Positions 15,992-22,797 of a stretch of DNA of 33,336 nt are shown here, piece by piece. Below the pieces are notes generated by a model. The model was not told the DNA's origin. It saw nothing but the letters and a program-made list of their open reading frames with translations, and searched no databases. Both the position numbers and the translations under genes were made by a program. Source of the stretch: an uncultured Duganella sp. (GTDB lineage: Bacteria > Pseudomonadota > Gammaproteobacteria > Burkholderiales > Burkholderiaceae); assembly GCA_946482635.1 (NCBI GenBank), contig CAMLSG010000031.1:1-33336 (forward strand). The letters run 5' to 3'. Every line of letters begins with the position of its first letter. The stretch's first letter is position 1.

Positions 15992-17676
15992 TGCTGCCAC
16001 GCCTGCTGCCTGCCTTGTTGTTGGCCTGCGCCGCGCCTGTTGCGGCGGCGGCCTCGCTCGACCTGGCATGGTGGCGCGACGGCAAGGTACAGGCAGTTCA
16101 GCTGCAGCAGCGCAGCGCATCGGCGGCGCAGCCGATGGCGGCCAACACCGAGATCCCGCTTGGCAGCCTGTGGAAGCTGTTTGTCTACGTGTACGCGGTG
16201 GACAGCAAGCTGCCCACTCCCGACTACAACTGCGGCGGCCGCAAGCAGGAGGAAGTATATTGCTGCGAAGCCGGCGGCAGCATCGGCCGCGATGCTGCGC
16301 TGGCGCAATCCTGCGGCCTGTTCTTCGCGCCGGAACGCCTGGGAATCGCACAGCGTCCATGGCAGGAATACTGGACGCGCCGGCTTGGCAGCGCACCCGC
16401 CGGCGAATTCGCCTGGCTGGCCGATCCTGCGCGCCTGGAGCCCGCCCGCCTTGTGACGCTCGGCAGCCTGTTGCGCGTGCTGGGCAGCATTCCGCCTGCG
16501 AGCCGCGCGGAAGCGGAAGCGGCCCTGCTGCGCGTGGTGCTGGACGGCCGCGGCGCGGGCAGCGTGCGCTGGTTCGGCAGCCAGCTCCGGGTGAAGACCT
16601 ATTCCTGGCACCATCCCAAGCGCGAGGATGCACGGCTGGGCGGTGCGGCCGGCTGGCTTGCCGACGGCACGCCGGTATGGTTTGGCGGCAGCGACAGCAG
16701 CACTGGCATCTTCCAGAAATGGGCGCCGCAGATTGCCGCGGCCTTGCCGCCAGTGCGGGCGGCGGAAGACAGCGGCTGCGTGGTGGTCGACTACTTCACC
16801 CGCTATCCGGTGCGCTCAGTGCGTACGTCGGACGGCCTGGCGGCGCCTGGTGCGCTGAATGGCCGCTACGTGGTGCAGTTTGAAAACGGCAAGAGCCTGC
16901 CGATCCGCAGCAGCGGTGAGCTGACGCTGGCTACCGGTGCGGACGGCAAGCCGCAGATCCGCGGCCGCATGGGCGTGAATGAATACGTTGCGCGCGTGAT
17001 CGACCGCGAGGCCAGCACCACCGAGCCGGAAGCTGCACGCGCCTTCGCGATAGCAGCCCGGACATACTTGCAGCAAAACGCGCGCCGCGCTGAATCCTGC
17101 CAGCACATCGCAGACAGCAGCGCCACCCAGCGCGTCAGTCCCAATCCGGCCAGCGCCGCCGCTCTGGAAGTCGCACGCTGGACCGACCAGCTGGTGCTCG
17201 ATGGCGCGCAGGTCCAGTATCACAGCACAAAGGGCCGCGCCAACGTCCTGGCCTGGAGCGATGCGCAGGAGCAGGCGCGTGCCGGAAAAGGCTTTGACGA
17301 CATCCTGGCCGCGGCCTACCCCCGCACGACCCTCGCCATTGCGGGAAATACCGGAAGCACCTGTGCGCGCCTCACAAAGAACGAACAGTGGCTGGCCTAT
17401 GCGCTGCCGCGCTGGGAGCGCATGCTGCGCCGCGAGGATGGCTACGAAGCACCGGCACAGCTGCCGGCCGTGTGCGCACTGACGGCCGGTTCGCCGTATT
17501 CCGAACAGTCGCGCAACCGCATCTTCATGCGGCCGCTTGCAACGCGCGAAGACCGCATCACGCTGGCGCACGAATACCTGCACATCGGGCTGCGCCGCCA
17601 CCCGCGCGGGCAGGACGAAGACTACGTGGAGCGCCTGGCGCGCCGCCTGAACGACCTCTCACAGGAGGCTATGTGA
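15991..17676 (+). CDS. yfaQ: YfaQ-like DUF2300 protein with PBP-like, SpoIID-like and HExxH parts
   Basis: A 561-residue secreted protein of the DUF2300 (YfaQ) family with a signal peptide at residues 1-21. Residues about 22-245 resemble a penicillin-binding transpeptidase: SLWK (Ser59, Lys62) as SxxK, ALAQSCGLFF with Ser107-Cys-Gly where SxN is expected, and KTY (202-204) in place of KTG, followed by GWLADGTPVWFGG. Residues about 325-430 match SpoIID/LytB proteins (EYVARVIDRE, ARAFAIAARTYL). The C-terminus has HEYLH (527-531), an HExxH zinc-peptidase signature, then RRHPRGQDE. All three themes are tied to peptidoglycan or proteolysis; activity is unproven because two PBP motifs are degenerate. 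The start overlaps the yfaS stop, and the stop overlaps the GTG of yfaP. Confidence 0.85.
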   Translation: MLPRLLPALLLACAAPVAAAASLDLAWWRDGKVQAVQLQQRSASAAQPMAANTEIPLGSLWKLFVYVYAVDSKLPTPDYNCGGRKQEEVYCCEAGGSIGRDAALAQSCGLFFAPERLGIAQRPWQEYWTRRLGSAPAGEFAWLADPARLEPARLVTLGSLLRVLGSIPPASRAEAEAALLRVVLDGRGAGSVRWFGSQLRVKTYSWHHPKREDARLGGAAGWLADGTPVWFGGSDSSTGIFQKWAPQIAAALPPVRAAEDSGCVVVDYFTRYPVRSVRTSDGLAAPGALNGRYVVQFENGKSLPIRSSGELTLATGADGKPQIRGRMGVNEYVARVIDREASTTEPEAARAFAIAARTYLQQNARRAESCQHIADSSATQRVSPNPASAAALEVARWTDQLVLDGAQVQYHSTKGRANVLAWSDAQEQARAGKGFDDILAAAYPRTTLAIAGNTGSTCARLTKNEQWLAYALPRWERMLRREDGYEAPAQLPAVCALTAGSPYSEQSRNRIFMRPLATREDRITLAHEYLHIGLRRHPRGQDEDYVERLARRLNDLSQEAM

Positions 17677-18470
17677 AAACACGCATCCAATTATGCTCCG
17701 CGCTGATGCTGGCGCTGGCCGCCACGCCTTTGCTGGCGCAGGACAAGACGATGACGGGACCCGTCGGCGGCTGGAACCGGGCCGGCATGACCGACAAATC
17801 CGGCGAGCTGGCTGTCAGCTATCCGTATTCGCTGATCGACCGTGGCGCGCAGAAAAACCGCACCATGATCCGCGGCCAGTTGGCAAAAGTCAGCACCAAG
17901 CGCCCCTTCCACCAGTTGATCGTGAACGGCAATCCGACGCCGCTGTACACGGACGAGGAAGGGCGCTATGCGCGCGGCTATGCGTTTGGTTCCGGATCCA
18001 ACAGCGTTGAGATCCGCTCACCTGACGGCAAGTCCCTGAAGCGCATGCAGTTCTACGAGGCGGACACCAGCCGCCCGCAGCCGCGCTTGCGAATTATCGG
18101 GGCCTGGGACGACAACCAGGCCGAGATCGACTTGCACATCATTACCCCGGATGGCCAGCACGCATTTTTCGGCAACCCGTTCCTCACCAATGGCGGAGGA
18201 CTGGATGCGGACAGCGTGGACGGGCCCGGTCCGGAAATGTTCACCATGACCTCGCCGCTGCACGGTACCTACCAGGTGTGGGTGAATTACTGGGGCAATT
18301 TTGGCAGCTCGGGCTACCACTTTGACGAAGCCACGCGCCAGCGCCCCATCATCACGACGCGCATCACCCTGGTATTCAACGAAAACACCGCTAGCGAAAA
18401 GCGGCAGGATTTCGTTGTCCCCCTGCGCAAGATCGGCGACCTGACCCTTGTTAAATCCTTTGTATATTGA
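17673..18470 (+). CDS. yfaP: YfaP-like DUF2135 protein, first copy
   Basis: A 265-residue secreted DUF2135 (YfaP) protein. Translation starts at GTG 17673, overlapping the yfaQ stop in ATGTGA, with AGGAGG at 17663-17668. VKTRIQLCSALMLALAATPLLAQ is a signal peptide cleaved near AQ. The DUF2135 core is near residues 140-235, with WDDNQAEIDLHIITPDG, GGGLDADSVDGPGPEMF and HGTYQVWVNYWGNFG. The fold is probably a beta-sandwich; the family has no established biochemical role. It accompanies the alpha-2-macroglobulin in E. coli and here, so a partner or scaffold role is inferred. A related protein follows four bases downstream; both end in the same phrase, LTLVKSFVY. Confidence 0.87.
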   Translation: MKTRIQLCSALMLALAATPLLAQDKTMTGPVGGWNRAGMTDKSGELAVSYPYSLIDRGAQKNRTMIRGQLAKVSTKRPFHQLIVNGNPTPLYTDEEGRYARGYAFGSGSNSVEIRSPDGKSLKRMQFYEADTSRPQPRLRIIGAWDDNQAEIDLHIITPDGQHAFFGNPFLTNGGGLDADSVDGPGPEMFTMTSPLHGTYQVWVNYWGNFGSSGYHFDEATRQRPIITTRITLVFNENTASEKRQDFVVPLRKIGDLTLVKSFVY

Positions 18471-18474
18471 GCAC

Positions 18475-19227
18475 ATGAAGAAACTCTGCCTCCCGCTGTT
18501 GCTGTTGCCCGCCTGCGCCATGGCGCAAGTGAGCATTGAATCGCCCAAGAGCGGCTGGCGCCATTCGGGCGGCAGCGAGGAGCAGTACACCCAGACCGTG
18601 AATTACCCGGCATCGGTCGTGAACATGCAGCCAGGGCAGGCCGAAACGGCGCAGATCCGCGGCAAGATCGCGGGCGCCGGCCGGAACAAACCGGCCAAGC
18701 TGATTGTCAACGGCGTGGCCATGCCGGTCGAGTTGCAGGAAGATGGCAGCTTTGCGCGTCCCTACATCTTCGGTCCCGGCTCGAACGGCGTCGAGGTGCG
18801 CTCGCCGGACGGAAAGAGCCGCGCGCGCAGCCAGTTCTACGACAGCTACAGCGGCAAGACCAAGTCGCGCCTGCGGGTTGTGCTGTCCTGGGACAGTCCG
18901 GGCACCGATGTCGACCTGCACGTGATCACGCCGAATGGCGGCCACTCCTGGTTCGGCCAGCGCATGCTGCCCGACGGCAGCGGGCTGGATGTCGACGTCA
19001 CCGGCGGCTATGGCCCGGAGATCTATTCCAGCCCGGCGCCGGCCAAGGGCAACTACCACGTCTATGTGAATTATTTCGGCGGCAATTCCGAGAAGCAGGT
19101 CATCACCGTGGCCACCGTCTCGATCATCACCAATGAGAATACGCCGAGCGAAAAGCAGCAGACCTTCATGGTGCCGCTGCGCGCTCCGGGCGAGCTGACG
19201 CTGGTGAAGTCCTTCGTTTACCCTTGA
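18475..19227 (+). CDS. YfaP-like DUF2135 protein, second copy
   Basis: A 250-residue paralogue of the preceding protein and the last gene of the operon. MKKLCLPLLLLPACAMAQ is a signal peptide. The DUF2135 core repeats the same landmarks: RLRVVLSWDSPGTDVDLHVITPNGGH, SGLDVDVTGGYGPEIY and KGNYHVYVNYFGGN, then NENTPSEKQQTF and LTLVKSFVYP. The start is ATG 18475, four bases after the previous stop; the ribosome site is weak, so translational coupling is likely. E. coli has one yfaP, so this extra copy marks a lineage-specific duplication that has diverged considerably. No terminator is obvious before the sigma54 promoter that begins the next operon. Confidence 0.86.
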   Translation: MKKLCLPLLLLPACAMAQVSIESPKSGWRHSGGSEEQYTQTVNYPASVVNMQPGQAETAQIRGKIAGAGRNKPAKLIVNGVAMPVELQEDGSFARPYIFGPGSNGVEVRSPDGKSRARSQFYDSYSGKTKSRLRVVLSWDSPGTDVDLHVITPNGGHSWFGQRMLPDGSGLDVDVTGGYGPEIYSSPAPAKGNYHVYVNYFGGNSEKQVITVATVSIITNENTPSEKQQTFMVPLRAPGELTLVKSFVYP

Positions 19228-19244
19228 TGTGACACTTCCCTGTG

Positions 19245-19271
19245 ACAGGTGTTCCAATCTGGAGCACCTGT
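19245..19271. promoter_or_regulatory. 27-bp dyad, upstream activator site of the pedF promoter
   Basis: Arms ACAGGTGTTCCA (19245-19256) and TGGAGCACCTGT (19260-19271) are complementary at 11 of 12 positions around ATC. The centre is about 39 bp before the -24 box. A site matching at 21 of 27 positions lies before the aldehyde dehydrogenase gene (26020-26046). This suggests one enhancer-binding protein for both, most likely the AcoR-like regulator encoded at 31138-33078 (inference). Confidence 0.75.
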
Positions 19272-19295
19272 CCTGCCGCTACGGGCGGAAAACCA

Positions 19296-19311
19296 TGGCA
19301 CGCCGTTTGCT
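19296..19311 (+). promoter_or_regulatory. Sigma54 promoter of the pedF operon
   Basis: TGGCACGCCGTTTGCT fits the -24/-12 consensus: TGGCACG, four bases, TTGCT. It lies about 40 bases before the cytochrome start codon and downstream of the 19245-19271 dyad. It should drive cytochrome, binding protein and TonB receptor genes, whose spacing is 12 bases and a 4-base overlap. Confidence 0.92.
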
Positions 19312-19351
19312 CCTGCATGGGTATTACAACCACACCATGCAGGAGACATCC

Positions 19352-19813
19352 ATGAAACGCCTGATCCTTGCCGTTGCCGCAGCGGCCGCAGTCACCACCT
19401 CATTGTTCGCCGTCGCACACGGCAATGTGACGCCGCAGGGCGTCGACACCACCGGCCTGCCAGTCCTCGGCGACAAATGGCGCGACGAAAACCCTTACAA
19501 AGACAACAAGCTGGCGCTGAAGATCGGCTCTTCCGCCTATAACCAGAACTGCGCCCGCTGCCATGGCCTGGAAGCAGTTTCCGGCGGCATTGCCCCCGAC
19601 CTGCGCATGCTGGACCGCGATTGCGTCGGCATGCGCAACGAGACCAAGAAGCAGGCGTGCTACAAAGAGATCGACCGCTACTTCCTGACCTCGATCCGCG
19701 GCGGAAAGGTGCGTAACGGCGCTGTGTACATGCCGCCGTTTGAAGGGGTCTTCAACCAGGAAGCCATGTGGGCCATCAAGACCTACCTGGAAACCCGTCG
19801 CGTTACCAACTGA
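19352..19813 (+). CDS. pedF: PedF-type periplasmic cytochrome c
   Basis: A 153-residue secreted c-type cytochrome. MKRLILAVAAAAAVTTSLFAVAHG is a signal peptide. Haem is bound by CARCH (Cys67, Cys70, His71), and Met127 in YMPPF is the likely sixth ligand. The DLRMLDRDCVGM and KKQACYKEIDRYF segments are typical of cytochrome c-550 PedF, which takes electrons from PQQ alcohol dehydrogenases in the periplasm. The ATG at 19352 follows AGGAG; a longer frame from 19229 would begin upstream of the mapped sigma54 promoter and is rejected. First gene of an operon with a quinoprotein-associated binding protein and a TonB receptor; its partner dehydrogenase lies 8 kb downstream (28071-29807). Confidence 0.92.
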   Translation: MKRLILAVAAAAAVTTSLFAVAHGNVTPQGVDTTGLPVLGDKWRDENPYKDNKLALKIGSSAYNQNCARCHGLEAVSGGIAPDLRMLDRDCVGMRNETKKQACYKEIDRYFLTSIRGGKVRNGAVYMPPFEGVFNQEAMWAIKTYLETRRVTN

Positions 19814-19825
19814 TGCGAGGCCGCC

Positions 19826-20641
19826 ATGCTTATCCTGCGCCTGCGCGGCCTCCGCGCCATGCTGCTGATTTGCTGCGCCCTGCTGGTCGCTGCACTGCCG
19901 GTACATGCTGAAACCGGCATCCTGAAGGTCGCCGTCTACCAGGAGTTCGCCCCATTCTCCGACAAGGGCCAGGGCGTCGATGTCGACCTGGCTGCGGCCC
20001 TGGCCCGCAAGCTGTCGCTGAAACTGAGCCTGTTGCCGTTCCCGGCGGGTGAAAACCTGAACGACGATTTGCGCAATATGGTGTGGAAGGGGCACTACCT
20101 GGGCTACGGCCCGGCGGATGTGATGCTGCACGTGCCGGTGGACCGCGCGCTGATGGCGTCCAACGACAAGGTGGAGATCTTCGCGCCATACCACGTTGAG
20201 GCAGTGCGCCTGGTGCGCAGTGCACGCAGCATTCCCGTTTTCGATGGCATGGCATCCCTCGCGGGCAAGCGCATCGGGGTCGAGCAGGTTTCGCTGGCGG
20301 GCATGGTGATTCTGGGTGAGGGGAATGGACGTTTCCGCGACCAGGTGCATCTGTTCCACACTGCGGCCGAGGCTTTGCAAAAGCTGAAGGCCGGGGAGCT
20401 GGATGCGGTGCTGGCGACGCGCTCGGAGATCGAGTCCGAATTGCGCGGCGACCCTGCTTTCCCGGTGGAGCAGGTCAGTTTCCAGCGCCTGCCGCGCGCT
20501 GGGTGGGCGGTTGGCATGGCGGTGCGCAAGGACAATACGGAGGCGGCGCGCAAACTGCAGGCGGCCTTGAATGAACTGGCTGCCAGCGGTGAGCTGAAGG
20601 AGATCTTTGCGCGCCATGGCGTGCAGCTGGCAAAGCCATGA
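19826..20641 (+). CDS. Quinoprotein-associated periplasmic substrate-binding protein
   Basis: A 271-residue family 3 solute-binding protein with a signal peptide ending near VHA|ETG. It begins LKVAVYQEFAPFSDKGQGVDVDLAAALA and contains MVWKGHYLGYGPADVMLHVPVD, characteristic of the binding-protein-like partners of quinoprotein dehydrogenases (TIGR03871 family, PedG/XoxJ/MxaJ relatives). No ABC permease or ATPase accompanies it, so it more likely helps the dehydrogenase assemble or load cofactor than feeds a transporter. The start at 19826 is 12 bases after pedF; an internal ATG at 19859 is possible. Its stop overlaps the ATG of the TonB receptor (ATGA). Confidence 0.88.
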   Translation: MLILRLRGLRAMLLICCALLVAALPVHAETGILKVAVYQEFAPFSDKGQGVDVDLAAALARKLSLKLSLLPFPAGENLNDDLRNMVWKGHYLGYGPADVMLHVPVDRALMASNDKVEIFAPYHVEAVRLVRSARSIPVFDGMASLAGKRIGVEQVSLAGMVILGEGNGRFRDQVHLFHTAAEALQKLKAGELDAVLATRSEIESELRGDPAFPVEQVSFQRLPRAGWAVGMAVRKDNTEAARKLQAALNELAASGELKEIFARHGVQLAKP

Positions 20642-22797
20642 AGCGGAGCGCTTTGGGCGGACTGCTGGCGATCCTGGCGGCGGCGGCGCGTGGCGAAGGT
20701 GGCGGCACGGGCGGCGGAATTCCGTCGGTGGAGATCGTCGGTATTGCACCTGTTGGCGCCCTCGTCACCGACCGCCGCCTGCTGCCGTATGCCGTGCAGC
20801 TTGGCGCCGCGCCGCTGCAGGGCGAGACCCTGGCGGAAACCATGGCGCGCACGCTGGCGGGTGTCAACCTGAATGAGGTTTCCGGCAGTCCGTACCAGCA
20901 TGACGTAACGTACCGGGGCTTCCGGGCGTCGCCGCTGCTTGGCACTGCGCAGGGCCTGTCGGTCTATCTCGATGGCGTGCGGGTGAACGAGCCGTTCGGC
21001 GATGTCGTGAATTGGGACATGCTGCCGGAAGAGGCCATTGGGCAAGTGCTGCTGGCGCCGGGATCGAACCCGCTGTATGGATTGAATACGCTGGGCGGGG
21101 CGCTGGTGCTGGTGACGCGTAATGGACGGGATGATCCGGGCGGCAGCATCAGCGTCACTGGCGCCAGCTATGGACGTCGGCAAGTGGAGCTGTCGCACGG
21201 AGCGCATGGCGACGGCGGATGGCACAGCTATGTGGCGGCCACCTTGTTCCACGACCGCGGCTGGCGGGCCGACTCGCCGGGGCAGTTGGTCCGGCTGTTC
21301 GCCAAGGCAGGCCGTAGCGCGAGGCTCTTCGAATGGGACATATCGGTACTGGCAGGCGGCAGTCGGCTGGTGGGGAATGGGCTGCTGCCGGACGGCTTGT
21401 ACCAAACGGACCGGCGTGCGGTGTACACCAGTCCTGACCGCAGCCGCAACCAGTTGCGCCAGGTGCAGGCCAGCCTGCTCAGGCACCTGGATGCGGGCGC
21501 GCAGCTTTCCCTGTCCGCTTACGTCCGCAGTAGCCGGCGCGATGGCGTGAATGGCGACGTCGGCGACGAGGCGGAGGATGGCGGCGGCGATCCGGTGCCA
21601 GCCAGCTTCAACACGGCCGTGACACGGCAGCGCAGCCAGGGTGCGAATGCGAGCTGGCAGCGCACATTGGGCGTGCATCGGCTGGCGCTGGGAACGACGT
21701 TTGACCGCAGCAGCGTATCCTTCGCGCAGTTCAGCCAGGCCGGGGAGTTCGGCGCACGGCGCGAAGTGCTGGCGCTGCCCGGCAGCGAGCCGGAACTGGA
21801 AGCAGCTGTCGATGGTATGGCACGCAGCGCTTCCCTGTTCTCCAGCGATACCTGGACGCTTGGCAGTGACTGGTCCCTGACCGCCTCCGCGCGTTACGCC
21901 TGGTCGCGCCTGTCAAACACCCTCCGGCACGATGACGGCGCGGGGCAGCACGAACGCTTCACCTACCGTAAGCTGAATCCAGCGCTCGGCGTGACCTACC
22001 AGGCGGCCCCGAAGCTCACGCTGTTCGCCAATGCCTCCCAAAGCAACCGCGTACCGACCGTGATCGAACTGGGATGCGCGGACCCCGAGCAACCCTGCCG
22101 CTTGCCAGTCGGCCTGCAATCGGACCCATACCTGAAGCAGGTCGTTTCACGTACCGTGGAAGCTGGCGCTCGCTGGAAGCAGGATGGTCAGCAAGCTTCG
22201 CTGGCCATCTATCGCACGCAAAACAGGGACGACATCTTGTTCCGCACAGCCGGCGTCTCCCAGCACGGCTACTTCGCCAACTTTCCCCGCACACGGCATC
22301 AAGGGGCAGACATCACGGCCAGCTTGCGCGCCGCCAGTGTGCAGTTGACGATTGCCTACAGCTTCCTCGATGCCGTATACGGCGCCGATGGCAACCTGTT
22401 CACCGGCAGCCGCGACGTGACGGTACGGAAAGGCACACGGATGGCAGGCCTGCCGCGCCACACTTTCAAGCTTGGCGCAGATTGGCACGTGTCGGAGGCA
22501 CTGTCGTTGAGCGCTACCCTGCACGCCACCTCCAGCATGGCCATCCTTGGCAACGAAGATGGCGCGCGGCCGCGCTGGCGCGTTGGCGGCCATACCCTGC
22601 TTGGCTTGCAAGCCAGCTACCGTCCGAATGAAAAATGGGAATGGCAGGTGCGTATCAATAACGCCACCAATCGCCGCTATGAATCCTTCGGCGCGATGGC
22701 TGCCGACTTCTTCTCCACAGGCCAGGCGCAAGAGGCCCGCTTCGTGGCGCCCGGCGCACCACGTACGGTGACAGCCGGGCTGCGCATCAATTTCTAG
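20638..22797 (+). CDS. TonB-dependent outer-membrane receptor
   Basis: A 719-residue TonB-dependent receptor. A short hydrophobic N-terminus (LGGLLAILAAAARG) is followed by a possible TonB box, SVEIVGIAPV. The plug has QGLSVYLDGVRVNEPFGDVVNWDMLP and GSNPLYGLNTLGGALVLVTRNG. The barrel continues to a C-terminal RFVAPGAPRTVTAGLRINF, ending in Phe as outer-membrane barrels do. It is translationally coupled to the quinoprotein-associated binding protein and co-transcribed with pedF from the sigma54 promoter, so its cargo should serve the dehydrogenase: PQQ, a lanthanide or other metal chelate are candidates by context only. Its stop overlaps that of the convergent PqqU-like receptor in CTAG. Confidence 0.92.
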   Translation: MKRSALGGLLAILAAAARGEGGGTGGGIPSVEIVGIAPVGALVTDRRLLPYAVQLGAAPLQGETLAETMARTLAGVNLNEVSGSPYQHDVTYRGFRASPLLGTAQGLSVYLDGVRVNEPFGDVVNWDMLPEEAIGQVLLAPGSNPLYGLNTLGGALVLVTRNGRDDPGGSISVTGASYGRRQVELSHGAHGDGGWHSYVAATLFHDRGWRADSPGQLVRLFAKAGRSARLFEWDISVLAGGSRLVGNGLLPDGLYQTDRRAVYTSPDRSRNQLRQVQASLLRHLDAGAQLSLSAYVRSSRRDGVNGDVGDEAEDGGGDPVPASFNTAVTRQRSQGANASWQRTLGVHRLALGTTFDRSSVSFAQFSQAGEFGARREVLALPGSEPELEAAVDGMARSASLFSSDTWTLGSDWSLTASARYAWSRLSNTLRHDDGAGQHERFTYRKLNPALGVTYQAAPKLTLFANASQSNRVPTVIELGCADPEQPCRLPVGLQSDPYLKQVVSRTVEAGARWKQDGQQASLAIYRTQNRDDILFRTAGVSQHGYFANFPRTRHQGADITASLRAASVQLTIAYSFLDAVYGADGNLFTGSRDVTVRKGTRMAGLPRHTFKLGADWHVSEALSLSATLHATSSMAILGNEDGARPRWRVGGHTLLGLQASYRPNEKWEWQVRINNATNRRYESFGAMAADFFSTGQAQEARFVAPGAPRTVTAGLRINF

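Noticed and set aside
11375..16633. A 1752-codon open frame on the reverse strand opposite the alpha-2-macroglobulin gene
   Set aside because: It is a by-product of GC-biased third positions in yfaS and yfaQ. The translation is low-complexity, rich in Arg, His and Gln, with no recognisable domain and no proper start signal, while the forward strand has clear families.
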